Notes: generated by a model not told the origin, from the letters alone. Counted from the first letter of the stretch, positions 22,276 to 34,682 are shown. The stretch: DNA of 64,000 bases from Elymus sibiricus (GCA_039707655.1 CM077671.1:246015095-246079094); one strand, 5' to 3'. Numbers and translations: made by a program.

Positions 22276-22614
22276 GAGAGAGGTGGGGGCGGGGCGGCCG
22301 TTACTTAGGTTAGGATCTTTGCCGTCTGCTTTTGACCTCTTTGTTGTCCGCTAGCAGACGGCAAAGAAGGGGCCAACTTTGACCTAAACAGCCTACGGTC
22401 CACTGGGGCCCATCTGCCTCTTTGCCATCTGTTGTTTGGCTCTTTTCCGTCAGCTAGCGGACGGCAAAGAAAGGACAGATGGGAAATAATATCTTTGCCA
22501 TCAGTCAGTTCTTTGCCGTCTGTTTTTCGGAAGCTGGCGGCAAAGACCTTCTTTGCCATCCGCTAGCAGACGGCAAAGAACTGACAGATGGCAAACCCTC
22601 TGATTCCAGTAGTG
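22059..22614. mobile_element. Truncated CACTA-type transposon end
   Basis: The right terminus reads, inward on the - strand, CACTACTGGAATCAGAGG. It carries many subterminal words CTTTGCCGTCTG and CAGACGGCAAAG in both orientations (22316-22600). The left part is a GC-rich block with a GA microsatellite. The left terminus is missing, cut by the Copia array at 22058. No transposase sequence is visible. Confidence 0.7.
22211..22282. repeat. GA dinucleotide microsatellite
   Basis: A (GA)n run of about 70 bp with one C interruption at about 22263. Confidence 0.95.
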
Positions 22615-22629
22615 AGGGATCACCTCCCG

Positions 22630-23225
22630 TCTGGGACAGAGGTGATCAAGAGGAATGGCCCAGATAATGGGTTATGTCCACTTTGTGGGGTATCGGAGAC
22701 GGGCACCCACATCTTCTTCTCTTGCACGACGGCTCGAACACTTTGAAGTTTTGTTCGGGAGGCATTATGGCCTAATTGGGAGGCTCCAGACTTAGCCGGA
22801 TTCCTTCAGACCAGAGTTTTTCAGACCGGTAGGAAGAGACGAAACTTCTGGCTAGTTTTGCGGCGTTGACCTGGATGAAATGTAATAAAGATGGTGATCG
22901 AGCAGGTCTTCCTTAGGCGGGTCTCTGAATAATTCTCAAATTTCTTGCGTTCTTGCAGCACTTGCACCTGCTAGCTAGGCAACGGGACCGCAACCAGCTT
23001 GGGCTATTGTTGGATGTGTTGCATGACACTGCTCGGACCTCTCTTCGATGCAGACCCCCTGATGTTGTGGCCACTCAGTAGTATTATTTCTTCCTTTCTC
23101 TTATGCTTTCTTTGGGCATGCTTGTGTTGATGCCCTAACAGACTATTTTTTCTTAGTGACTTGATACTTGTTGTATGGACTTGGTGGTTGCTTTATTGAT
23201 AAAGCGGTGCCAAAGCCTATTTCAA
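22630..23225 (+). mobile_element. LINE 3' fragment with RT zinc-binding (zf-RVT) remnant
   Basis: The + strand encodes a broken zf-RVT-like stretch (GLCPLCGVSETGTHIFFSC at about 22660-22720), the domain downstream of RT in plant L1-type LINEs. It is followed by a 3' region ending in the LINE-like tail TTTATTGATAAAGCGG (about 23192-23207). Several stops interrupt it. It is 5' truncated, as is usual for LINE insertions. Confidence 0.7.
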
Positions 23226-24850
23226 GTTATTTGAAACCAAATGGCTACATGTCCAACTGCTAGTTTTCTAATGACTGTCATGTTATAGTTCAATCCAGTT
23301 CAAATCATTCAATTCAACATTGCTTAGCAAAAGATCCCAAAAAAATCATTGATTTTCCGTGACAACAATTTGCAACAACACAACCACAATATTCATTCAT
23401 ACATAAGAAGCAACAAAAGAATTCATTACGCACTAGCATGTAAGCATGGCAAAATTCACAACAATCTAGAACAACATTCATAAGTCATAACACATCCATC
23501 TTCGAGTCTCTCCCAATTTATATCTTCGGACACAAGAACAAAGCAAACTTTCAGTGCATGGTGGCATTGGTGCATGGTATCGTGGTCTTTTTTTCTAGTG
23601 TGTATCATATCCTTTAATTCACTAAGCTCCCTAGTCATTGAAGCTCTCACAATCAATTGAGGTATCCAATATGGAATTTTACCTGCGATTTTGACTAGGT
23701 CAATGGCTCGGTGGATCCCTTCGATCAGTATATGGCATTTTGAGTGTATAAAAATCTTTACAGACTCCAAAGCTCCTTGTGTCAATTTTGGACCGCCATT
23801 TCTCCTTGTACTCTTAATATGCTTGGTTGTCTTTGTCGAGCACGTGTCTCTGTTGCTGCTTTGTGGGTTGATGCTGACTAGAGGGGGATTGGGGTGGCTT
23901 TGTTGTTCTCACTCTTTTGCGTCACGACGATTTTGAACTTGTACGGAGGGGCTGTGTCCATGACTGTAGTGTTGGCTGGGACATCTGTGGCTGTGGTAGG
24001 AGGTAGTCGGCTTCTGGTCGTTGATGGTTGGGAGCATCGGTTTCCTCCCACTTGGAGCTCGATGCGTAAGGGCCCTGCCACCATGTGCCCTGCATTAGGG
24101 AGAAGAAGAAGGGGGAGAGAGGCGCATGGCATGCGTGGCGAGGGTAAGATGGCGTCTCGTGGTGCGATGCGTTGATGAGTGCAAGGCGGAGTGAGTAGCA
24201 CTCGTTTATGACCAGGGAGCGATTGATGATGTCATGGCTTCGATGTCGCTGTAGGAATCTCGCCACTACGATGGATTGGGGAGGGGCATGGGCAGAAGAG
24301 GCTGACTGTGGGGCAATGCAGGAAACGAAGGTGACAGATGTGGCATAGGTTATTGGAGCTCGACACGGGAGAGGTGGGGTCCAGCCATGGTGGGGCCGAG
24401 CGAGAGGGAAACAGATCGGGTGCGAAATACAACCGGAAATTGAAAGAGATGACCAGACTGGGCTGCATGAAAAAAAGAGGAATGTCAGGATTGCTACTTC
24501 TTTGTGAAGAGTGCTCCCATGGCTATTGTTGTGCACAAATCGAGCATGTTTTCTCTTAAGTACTAATTTCTATTGCTTTGTGTGGTGAGATGATGATAAC
24601 AAAGATAGAAGAGATAAAATGAGAGATTGAGATGAATTTTTGGCTTTGTGTGCTACTACTCTGGATATGAGTGTTGCCATTGCCTAAGTGCTTCACTACT
24701 TATTATGTAAACTATTTAGTGTTTGACTATATGAATTGTAAACTATGTGCACCTAGAATAAGAAACTTTGGCCCACTAAATGATAACCAAGCAATTTCAT
24801 AAGAAACTATTCCTTCATTCATAGCCCTAGGAAGGAATGGCGTGGCGAAG
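23226..24850. other. Unassigned low-copy-looking sequence
   Basis: No LTR, TIR or recognisable protein was found. The left half is AT-rich and the middle (23890-24450) is GC-rich with reading frames on both strands that look spurious. The one ORF worth noting is at 23456-23785 on the - strand. Confidence 0.4.
23456..23785 (-). CDS. Hypothetical 109-codon ORF, possible gene fragment
   Basis: Starts MTQGALESV at 23785; the frame is also open upstream of that Met to about 23836. Composition is non-repetitive and protein-like (mixed charged and hydrophobic residues, four Cys near the C-terminus). No motif is recognised and there are no clear promoter or splice signals. It may be an exon fragment carried by an unidentified transposon, or a chance ORF. 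Confidence 0.2.
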   Translation of the reverse strand: MTQGALESVKIFIHSKCHILIEGIHRAIDLVKIAGKIPYWIPQLIVRASMTRELSELKDMIHTRKKDHDTMHQCHHALKVCFVLVSEDINWERLEDGCVMTYECCSRLL

Positions 24851-24899
24851 CGCGCAGAACACTTCTAGTTATAGTATTAAAGAAGAATGGGTATATAAT

Positions 24900-25456
24900 C
24901 TAAAATCCATCATAAGTGTTACAACTTAGACACCTCACCCAACCCTACAAAGCTAAAACAACTACTCAGTTGCAACCCACCTAGACAAGATTTCTATGAA
25001 GGGATCTTAATCCTCAAGCAGGAGACCTGCCTGTTTCCACGCTTGTCCCTTGGACACAAATCCAGTTGATGACCTGCTCAATGGAAGGTCGTATCCCATC
25101 AAAAACTATGGCATTTCTATACTTCCACAACTCCCATAGTACTAGAGTGGTGATCGCTCTGTAATCCTTTTGATGCTTCTGATCTGTTTGTTGTGTTGTA
25201 CACCATTGGACCATAATATCCCGTTCATTTGGCGTACACTCCGGTTTACCAAGCGTTGTGCACGTCTGAGCCCAGATAGTTCTTGCAAAAACACATCCCC
25301 GCAGCAGATGGCTGATGGTATCATGTTCTTCCATTCCAGTGTTAAGATGGTGGCTACATGTGCAAGGCTGTTTTTTCTTTGAGTAATCACCGAGGGGAGT
25401 TCCCCCACCTGAATATATTTCTCAAAGCGTAATGCAGCCAGGGCTGATATGCCCAT
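24900..25456 (-). mobile_element. LINE 3' fragment with zf-RVT remnant
   Basis: On the - strand a zf-RVT-like stretch (EEHDTISHLLRGCVFARTIW, 25270-25334) is followed by the conserved LINE motif VLWELWKYRNAIVFDG (about 25085-25140). An upstream piece of the same domain lies in another frame (25330-25456), showing at least one frameshift. The 3' non-coding part runs left to about 24900. The right end abuts a gypsy-type LTR fragment. Confidence 0.75.
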
Positions 25457-26960
25457 TTTGCATCATGTTTTTCTATTGATATTTATTATGTTTTGAGTCA
25501 TTATTTCATTTTATGATGCAATCCTAATGCCATTTCTCTCTTATTTTGCAAGTTTCACACAAAGAGGGAGATTGCCGGCAGCTGGAATTCTGGACCGGAA
25601 AAGGCCACCGAAGAGTTGGATATTCTCTGGAACTCCAAATGAGCTGAATTTATGGATAATTGTTTTGGAATATACAAAACATATTGGCGAAAGAAATACC
25701 AAGAAGGGACCCACCAAGATGCCATGAGCCTGGGGGGGGGGGGGCGCCCTATCCCCAGGACGCGCCCCCTAAGCTCGTGGGCCCCCTGGTAGGCCTCCGG
25801 TGCCCATCTTCTCCTATATGATGATATTTGTCCTAGAAAAAAATAAAGAGAAGACTTTCAGGACAAAGCACCACCGTATTGAGGCGGAACCTGGGCAGGA
25901 GCACTTTTGCTCTCCGGTGGAGCGATTCCGCCGGGGAAACTTCCCTCCGGGAGGGGGAAATCAAAGCCATCGTCACCACCAATGCTTCCTCCATCGTGAG
26001 AGGACCAATCTTCATCAACATATTCACTAGCACCATCTCATCTCAAGCCCTAGTTCATCTCTTGTATTCAATCTTTGTCTCGAAACCTCAGATTGGTACC
26101 TGTGGGTTACTAGTAGTGTTGATTACGTCTTGTAGTTGATGCTAGTTGGTTTAATTGGTAAAAGATTATATGTTTAGACCCTTAAGCATATTCATTACAC
26201 CTCTGATCTTGAACATGATGATGATTTGTGAGTAGTTACTTTCGTTCTTGAGGACATGGGAGAAGTCTTGTCATAAGTAATCATGTGATGTTGGTATTCG
26301 TTCGATATTTTGATGAGTGTATGTTGCTCTTCCTTTAATGTTGTCATGTGAATGTCGACTACATGACACTTCGCCATACTTGGGCCTAAGGGAAAGCATT
26401 TGGGAGTAATAAGTAGATGATGCGCTGCGAGAGTGACAGAAGCTTAAACCCTAGTTTATGCGTTATTCCGTAAGGGGCTGATTTGGATCTATATGTTTCA
26501 TGCAATGGTTAGGTTTATCTTAATTCTTCTTTCGTAGTTGCAGATGCTTGCGAGAGGGGGTAATCATAAGTGGATTGTTTGTTCGAGTAAGAACAATACC
26601 CTAGCACCGGTCCATCCACATATCAAATTATCAAAGTACCAAATGCGAATCAAATAAACATGATGAAACGTGACTAGAAAAAATTCCCATATGTCCTTGA
26701 GAGCGCTTTACTTCCTATAAGAGTACTTTCTGACTTGTCCTTTGGTATAAAAAAGATTGGGCCACCTTGCTGCACCTTGATTACTATTGTTACTTGTCAC
26801 AAATTACCTTGCTACAAAACTATCTGTTACTACTACTTTCAGTGCTTGCAGAAAATACCTTGCTGAATACCAATTGTCATTTCCTTCTGCTCCTCGTTGG
26901 ATTCGACACTCTTACTTATCGAAAGGACTACGTTTGGTCCCCTATACTTGTGGGTCATCA
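25457..26960 (+). repeat. Truncated gypsy-type LTR
   Basis: The sequence has the composition of a high-copy Triticeae LTR. It contains a GC-rich patch with a G13 run (about 25731-25743) and a CGCGCC/GGGCGC segment. A leader-like stretch follows, and the 3' end reads CCCTATACTTGTGGGTCATCA (ending CA at 26960). The left end is cut by LINE sequence. No internal region or second LTR is present here. Family not named. Confidence 0.55.
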
Positions 26961-26989
26961 GGGGCCGATTACAGTTGTAGAAGAATTAC

Positions 26990-27362
26990 ATAGACATGCA
27001 AGTGCATGAGGAGAGGAAAAGTGCCACGAGAAAGTGTGTCCCTTGTCAAGTACCTTAGTAAGTCTATGCGACTACAAGTTTAGATCAGAGATCAATAACC
27101 TAATAGATGTAACCAAGTGGGTGATAATAGAGTGGAAGGCTTTAGCATTCCTAGCCTCCTAGATCTCCCAAAGCAGCAAAATTAAAATGAAGTGCCAGAG
27201 GGACTCAGGAGGCCCAACATGAGCTTTATCCCACATGTCATTGATGTGGGAAGGTTTGGGAAGCGAACCCTTTGCCAAATCCGGTCAATGAGAGGGCAGT
27301 CGAGGAAGATGTGTGTAGTGTCTTCAACACCATGGTTACACCTGGGGAAAGAAGAGTTGTCG
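26990..27362 (-). mobile_element. LINE 3' fragment (zf-RVT remnant) fused to a gag-like gene
   Basis: The - strand encodes CNHGVEDTTHIFLDCPLIDR (about 27290-27350), a zf-RVT core. In a shifted frame it continues as WEIWEARNAKAFH (about 27125-27165), the usual downstream LINE motif. The upstream side runs in frame into the gag-like sequence at 27363, giving a chimeric ORF. Confidence 0.7.
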
Positions 27363-28166
27363 GTTTCCCAGGCGAAGCGCCCCCGTTCCTGCAGAGGTGC
27401 GATGCGGCGTCGGAGGAAATCTGAGCCGACCATCTCGATAGTGAGCCCGACAACCTTCGAGCAGAGGATTCGGGTGGTGGCGATGGAGAGCATGTTGTCA
27501 TGGCCATCAAGATAGCTCCACTCCTTATTGTGGACCGGCAACTCCTTTCGGGGCTTGCAGTAGTATGGGTACTCTTTCTCCTTGATGTAACACCACTCTT
27601 CGCGCCATTCTTCCCACTTCTGGCGTGGATTGCCGGTATGATAGACCTCCTTGTGGTTGGCGTGGGGGATCCAAGTAACGCTGCCGGAGAGAGCATCCCC
27701 TTCTACACGCGGATAAAAATAGTGTCGGAATAAAGCCACATTTGGCACTACCCCCGAAAAAATTCTCGCACATGTGCGCGAAGACAGACATGTTGGTGAC
27801 AACATTTGGAGTAAAATCCAGAAGTTTGAAGCCGTACGTCCGCATCAAATCAGTGAAGAACGCAGAAAAAGGGGGAACTAGCACGCAAAAAAAGTACGCC
27901 ATGAAGAACGGGTACTTCTCTATGCCAGTCTTGCCGTTGTCGGGGAACACCACCGGCACATTGTGCGCTTTGGTTTCCTTCCCCCACATATATGCATACC
28001 ACTCGATGAGGTCGTTGGCGGTCAGCATAGATGGGTAGAAGACGACGCGGGATCTCTGCGCCGCCACAATGGCTTCCTTCCTCTTCTCCGCCTCGGGGTC
28101 GACGGGCTACTTGGCCTTCTTCTTCGCGGCCGGAGCGGTGGCCTGCTTGGACTTCTTCGGCGTCAT
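27363..28166 (-). pseudogene. Gypsy-type gag-like protein (PF04195-like), broken
   Basis: Start ATG at 28166 with a Lys/Ala-rich N-terminus, then in-frame TAG at 28107-28109 (codon 20). The following stretch (SMLTANDLIEWYAYMWGKE, then a hydrophobic segment and CENFFG) resembles the 'putative gypsy type transposon' domain PF04195 common in grass retrotransposons. A run of five C at 27751-27755 shifts the frame; the downstream frame continues with HYFYPRVEGDALSGSVTWIP and ends at RRRIAPLQERGRFAWE. The fusion to LINE sequence follows. It is therefore triply damaged: nonsense, frameshift and truncation. Confidence 0.75.
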
Positions 28167-28308
28167 TGCAGGTCCGGGGAGTTGGAACGTGGAAGCAAAT
28201 GCGAATGGCGAAGCGGCGTAGTGCTCTGTTTCACTCAAGATTGAAGATGGCAGCAGCGGCGAGAAGGGGAACGGTTGGCTACGATGAGCAGCGCCTCTGC
28301 GAGCGCCC

Positions 28309-28316
28309 CTTTTATA
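28309..28316 (-). promoter_or_regulatory. TATA box upstream of the gag-like gene
   Basis: TATAAAAG on the - strand, about 145 bp upstream of the ATG at 28166, inside what is probably the remnant LTR/leader of the same element. Confidence 0.5.
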
Positions 28317-29256
28317 AGGCGGAAGGCGCAGAGGCTGGCTCTCTCCGCCTGACGTGGCCGCATCATTTTAGGCGCATGACCCAGGCACCATTTCGCTCCA
28401 CATCTCCCACGCCCCGCATTTAATGTGCGTTGTGGGTAGGCAGTAAAAAGCATCATTACAACGCAGTAACCCCCCTCCACGTGTGTTTGTGCACTGTTTT
28501 GGGCCTACCTCAACAACGTTATGGACGCAACTGTGGCCCAGGCCCAGGGGCTCCTGTCGGTGTACTAAAGAATGGGTCCTTTAGTACCCTGACTTGTGCA
28601 CAGACGAAAATAACTCATCGCCCAATAAGCCTTGCCGGAAGATAACTGCGCTCAAGACACAGCCGGCGGAAGACCATGCTACCGGCATGCCATCTTGCCT
28701 GCAGAAGAAGGCCCGACAAGCTCCGTGCCGGAAGGCTACCACTACAAGGACACCACTCCACCTCATCTGCCTGATTGTCACTTATGAGTGAGGTGTCGAG
28801 CGGGGAGGCGGTTAGGTAGAGCCTGCTGGGGCACATGGCAGCTCCGGAGGTGTCGTCGTTTTCTCATGGGGGGTGCCCCGGGACGGCAGATGCCATGGGA
28901 TGGCTTAAGAGGTGAGAGCAAGGCTGCAGTGGAGATCCAGGACGGGATAGGGCAACAGCACGCGGTGGTTTACCCAGGTTCGGGGCTCTCCGGAGAGATA
29001 ATACCCCTACTCCTGCATGTCTGTATATGAGGTGTATCGCAGTACAGAGTTGCTCCTAGAGCTGTATGGAAGAGGAGAGCCATGAGGCTTCTCGCCTCAT
29101 GTGTGCATGTGTGGGCATGAGAGGAATGAGAGAGTGAGAGTGTGAGCTCCAGGGAGCTCTCACGTGTGTGTGAATGAATGCCCCTGGAGGCTTGGCCCTG
29201 GAGTGAGCTCCCCTGGTGCCTCTTATATAAGGAGGCCCAGGGGACAAGGGGTGGCC

Positions 29257-30833
29257 TGCTACTTCTTGAGCATGCGTTGGTTTTCCCTTGAAGAGGAAAG
29301 GGTGATGCAGCAAAATAGATAAGTATTTCCCTCAGTTGTTGAGAACCAAGGTATCAATCCAGTAGGAGATACAAGCAAGTCCCCAATAGATGTACCTACA
29401 ACAATAATAAAACACTTGTACCCAACGCGGAAAAGGGGTTGTCATTCCCTTCACGGTTATTTGCAAGGATGAGATCTAATAGAGATAGATATAAAAGATT
29501 GCTAAAATGAAAAGTAAAAAGATTGCAGCAAAGTATTTTTGGTATTTTTGTTTTATAGATCTGAAAATATAATATGGAAAATAGACCCGGGGGCCATAGG
29601 TTTCACTAGAGGCTTCTCTCATGAAGGAAAATAATACGGTGGGTGAACAAATTACTGTCGAGCAATTGATAGAAAAGCGAATAGTTATGACGATATCCAA
29701 GGCAATGATTATGCATATAGGCATCACGTCCGTGTCAAGTAGACCGAAACGATTCTGCATCTACTACTATTACTCCACACATCGACCGACTCCTGCCTGC
29801 ATCTAGAGTATTAAGTTCATGAAGAACAGAGTAACGCATTAGGTAAGATGACATGATGTAGAGGGATAAACTCAAGCAATATGATGAAAACCCCATCTTT
29901 TTATCCTCGATGGCAACAATACAAATACGTGCCTCGCTACCCCTACTTTGTCACTGGGTGAGGACACCGCAAGATTGAACCCAAAACTAAGCACTTCTCC
30001 CATTGCAAGAATTACTAATCTAGTTGGCCAAACCAAACCAATAACTCGAAGATACTTGCAAAGATATGAAATCATGCATATAAGAATTCAGAGAAGATTC
30101 AAATAATATTCATAGATAATCTGATCATAAACCCACAATTCATCGGATCTCGACAAACACACCGCAAAAGAGTATTACATCGGATAGATCTCCATGAAGA
30201 TCATGAAGAACATGGTATTGAAGAACAAAGAGAGAGAAGAAGCCATCTAGCTACTAGCTATGGACCCGAAGGTCTGAGGTGAACTACTCACGCATCATCG
30301 GAGGGGCAATGGAGTTGATGTAGATGCCCTCCGTGATCGAATCCCCCTCCGGCAGATTATCGGAAAAGGCTCCAAGATGGGATCTCACGGGAACAGAGGC
30401 TTCCGGTGACGGTAAAGTATTTTCGTGGCTCTTTTTGGTATTGGGGGAATATTTGGGAATTTATAGGCCGAAGAATAGGGTTAGGAGGTCTGCCGTGGGG
30501 CCACAAGCCAGGGGGCGCCCCCCCCCTAGGGCGCACCCTGGTGGCTTGTCGCCACATGGCAGGTCTCCTGCCTTCGTCTCCAAGTCTGGTAGGTTTCTTC
30601 TGGTCCAAGAAAAATCATTCCGAAGATTTTATTCCGTTTGGACTCCGTTTAATATTCCTTATCTACAATACTCAAAAACAAGGAAAAAAATAGAAACTGG
30701 CACTAGGCTCTAGGTTAATAGGTTAGTCCCAAAAATAATATAAAATAGCATAATAATGCATATAAAACATCCAAAACAGATAATATAATAGCATGGAACA
30801 ATCAAAAATTATAGATACGCTGGAGACGTATAA
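29257..30833 (-). repeat. 3' LTR of RLX1
   Basis: 1577 bp, nearly identical to the right LTR. Its outer TGATAC terminus reads TTATAC here, so one terminal base has mutated. Confidence 0.9.
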
Positions 30834-33568
30834 AGCATCCCCAAGCTTAATTCCTGCTCGTCCTCGAGTAGGTAAATGATAAAAACAGATTTTTTGATGT
30901 GGAATGCTACCTAACATATTTATCCATGTAATATTCTTAATTGTGGCATGAATATTCAGATCTGCAAGATTCAAAACAAAAGTTTTATATTGACATAAAA
31001 ACAATAATACTTCAAGCATACTAACAAGGCAGTTGTGTCCTTTCGAAATAACATGGCCTCAGAAAGCTATCCCTACAAAATCATATGGTCTGGCTATGCT
31101 CCATCTTCCCCACACAAAGTATTTAAATCATGCACAACCCCGATGACAAGTCAAGCAATTGTTTCACACCTTTTATGTTCTCAAACCTTTTCAACTCTTA
31201 CGCAATACATGAGTGTGAGCCATGGATATAGCACTATAGGTGGAATAGAATATGGTGGAGGTTGTGAGGAAAAGGAGAAGATAGTCTCACATCAACTAGG
31301 CGTATCAACGGGCTATGGAGATGCCCATCAATAGATATCAATGTGAGTGAGTAGGGATTGCCATGCAACGGATGCACTAGAGCTATAAGTGTATGAAAGC
31401 TCAAAAAGAAACTAAGTGGTTGTGCATAATGATGAAAAATTCCACTAGTTATATGAAAGTGACAAAATAGGAGACTCTCTATCATGAAGATCATGGTGCT
31501 ACTTTGAAGCACAAGTGTGGAAAAAGATAGTAGCATTGTCCCTTCTCTCTTTCTCTCATTTTTTTTGGTGGGCATCTTTGGCCTCTTTTTTTTATTTGGG
31601 CTTCATTGGCCTATTTTATTATTGGTAAAGTCCGGAGACTCATCCCAACTTGTGAGGGAATCAAAGCTTCCATCATCCTTTTCTCTCACGGGACAATGCT
31701 CTAATAATGAAGATCATCACACTTTTATTTACTTACAACTCAAGAATTACAACTCGATACCTAGAACAAAATATGACTCTATATGAATGCTTCCGGTGGT
31801 GTACTGGGATGTGCAACGATCTAGCCTAGTAAATGACATAAAAAAACGGCAAGCCATGAAAACATCATGCTAGCTGTCTTACGATCATGCAAAGCAATAT
31901 GAAAATGATGGTGCATGTCATGAAAAACGGAACAGTGGGAGTTGCATGGCAATATATCTCGGAATGGCTATGGAAATGCCATAATAGGTAGGTATGGTGG
32001 CTGTTTTGAGGAAGGGTATATGGTGGGTTTAATGCACCGGCGAAAGTTGCGCGGTACTAGAGAGGCTAGCAAAGGTGGAAGGGTGAGAGTGCGTATAATC
32101 CATGGGCTCAATATTAGTCATAAAGAACTCACATACTTATTGCAAAAGTCTATTAGTTATCGAAGCAAAGTATTAGACGCATGCTCCTAGGGGAGAGGTT
32201 GGTAGGAGTTAACCATCGTGCTCCCGACCCTCACACAAAGGATGACAATCATTAAACAAATCATGCTCCGACTTCGTTACATAACGGTTCACCATACGTG
32301 CATGCTACGGGAATCACAAACTTTAACACAAGTATTTCTACCAATCCACAATTACTCACTAGCATGACTCTAATATCACCATCTCTATATCTCAAAACTA
32401 TATGCAAGGAATCAAACTTCTCATAGTATTCAATGCACTATATATGAAAGTTTTTGTTATATCCCTCTTGGATGCCCATTATATTAGGACTAAATTCATA
32501 ACCTAAACCAATTACCATGCTGTTTAAAGACTCTCAAAACAATATAAGTGAGGTACGAGAGTTTAATTATTTCTATAAAATAAAACACCACCGTGCTCTA
32601 AAAAGATATAAGTGAAGCATTAGAGCAACATTGCCTAGCTCAAAAGATATAGGTGAAGCACATAGAGTATTCTAATAAATTCATGATTAATGTGTATCCC
32701 CCTCAAAATATGTGTGCAGCAAGGATGATTGTGGAAAACTAAAAAGCAAAGACTCATATCATACAAGACGCTCCAAGCAAAACACATATCATGTGGTGAA
32801 TAAAAATATAGCCTCAAGTAAATTTACCGATGGATTGAAGACGAAAGAGGGGATGCCTTCCGGGGCATCCCCAAGCTTAGGCTCTTTGGTATCCTTGAAT
32901 ATGGCTTGGGGTGCCTTGGGCATCCCCAAGCTTAGGCTCTTGCCACTCCTTATTCCATAGTCCATCAAATCTTTACCCAAAACATGAAAACTTCACAACA
33001 CAAAACTCAACAGAAAACTCGTGAGATCCGTTAGTATAAGAAAAATAAATCACCACTTTAGGTACTGTTGTGAACTTATTATTTATTTATATTGGTGTAA
33101 TATCTACTGTATTCCAACTTCTCCATGATTCATACCCCCCGATACAACCCATAGATACATCAAAATAAGCAAACAACACAAAGAAAACAGAATCTGTCTA
33201 AAACAGAACAGTCTGTAGCAATCTATAGACTTTGAATACTTATGTAACTCAAAAAATTCTGAAAGATTAGGAAAATCAGGGAAATTTGTATATCAATCTT
33301 GTGTAAAAATTTCAGACTCATTCGACGCTCTGGTGAATTTATAAAATTCCTGGACTAAGCGCAAAAGTTTCTGTTTTTCAGCAAAATCAAATCACAATCA
33401 CCGTAGACCATCACAAAGGTCTTACTTGGCTCAAACACTAATTAAAACAAGAAAACACAATTACTACAGAGGTAATAATGTGTAAAGCACTCAAAAATAG
33501 AAGCAAAAACAAAAGCAAAATAAAATAAAATTGGGTTGCCTCCCAACAAGCGCTATTGTTTAACGCCC
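30834..33568 (-). other. Non-coding interior of RLX1
   Basis: AT-rich sequence with no recognisable domains. It contains repeats of GCATCCCCAAGCTTA (30835-30849, 32865-32879, 32919-32933), which on the - strand look like copies of the element's own polypurine tract (TAAGCTTGGGGATGC). Confidence 0.7.
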
Positions 33569-34435
33569 CTAGCTAGGCATAACGATTTCAATGATGCTCA
33601 CATAAAAAGTAGTAATTGAGATATGCAAGACAACATCATGAATAGCATGAAAAACACATTTAAGTCTAACCCACTTCCTATGCATAGGGATTTTGTGAGC
33701 AAACAATTTATGGGAACAAGAATCAACTAGCATAGGAAGGCAAAACAAGCATAACTTCAAAACTTTAAACACATAGAGAGGAAACTTGATATTATTGCAA
33801 TTCCTACAAGCATATGTTCCCCCCTCATAATGAATTTCAGCAGCATCATGAAGTAATTCAACAATATAACTATCACATAAATCATTCTTTTCATATTTCA
33901 CAAGCATAGAATTTTCATTACTCTCCACATAAGCAAATTCCTTATCACCCATGGTAGTGGGAGCAAACTCAACAGAATAACTATCATGAGACACTTGATT
34001 GACATAACCACATTGCAAATTAAAATCATGATGATAAGTTTCATGGTTATCATTACTCATTATAGCATACGTGTCATCACCATCACCATAAATAGGAGGC
34101 ATGCGATCATCATAATAAATTTTCTCATCAAAACTTGGGGGACAAAAAATATCATCTTCACCAAACATAGCATCCCCAAGCTTGTGGCTTTGCATATCAT
34201 AAACATCATGGATATTTAGAGAATTCATACTAGCAACATTGCAATCATGCTTTTCAATCAAGGAGCTATCATGAATCACCTTATAAATTTCTTCTTTCAA
34301 CACTTCATAAAAAAATTCACATTCATGATTTTCAAACAAAACTTCATGGAGATAATCAAGTGCACTCAACTCACTAGCAATTGGTTCATCATAATTTGGT
34401 CTTTTGAAAAGATTAGCAAGTGGATGAGGATCCAT
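33569..34435 (-). CDS. Orphan ORF of RLX1 (288 codons, unknown function)
   Basis: Starts MDPHPLANLFKRP at 34435, 230 bp inside the PBS, where gag would begin. The protein is acidic and His/Asp/Tyr-rich in the middle. A CRNCNN motif lies near residue 210 and a hydrophobic C-terminal third contains several Cys. No CCHC knuckle, protease, RT or integrase motif is seen. RLX2 has a decayed relative starting MDPRPLANISK at 56554, so the frame existed in the common ancestor. Its survival open over 867 bp suggests that it is or was translated. Role unknown; a gag-like or accessory product is only a guess. Confidence 0.6.
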   Translation of the reverse strand: MDPHPLANLFKRPNYDEPIASELSALDYLHEVLFENHECEFFYEVLKEEIYKVIHDSSLIEKHDCNVASMNSLNIHDVYDMQSHKLGDAMFGEDDIFCPPSFDEKIYYDDRMPPIYGDGDDTYAIMSNDNHETYHHDFNLQCGYVNQVSHDSYSVEFAPTTMGDKEFAYVESNENSMLVKYEKNDLCDSYIVELLHDAAEIHYEGGTYACRNCNNIKFPLYVFKVLKLCLFCLPMLVDSCSHKLFAHKIPMHRKWVRLKCVFHAIHDVVLHISITTFYVSIIEIVMPS

Positions 34436-34664
34436 ATCAATAGATTTTTAGCAAGCGAAGATGCTTACAAATAGAAGGCACATGGCAACACAAGCAAACA
34501 AAAAGAGATCTGGCGAGAAAAAGGCGAATAAAACGGCAAATCTTTTTGGTTTTTTCTGAAAATCGTTTTAGAAGTGGGGGAGAGGAAAACGAGAGGCAAA
34601 TGGCAAATAATGTAAATACAAGAGATGAGTTTGTGATGGGTACTTGGAAGGCTTGATGTAGATC

Positions 34665-34682
34665 TCCCCGGCAACGGCGCCA
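34665..34682 (-). other. Primer-binding site of RLX1, tRNA-Asp type
   Basis: On the - strand TGGCGCCGTTGCCGGGGA, complementary to the 3' end of plant tRNA-Asp, 11 bp inside the LTR end at 34694. Confidence 0.85.
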
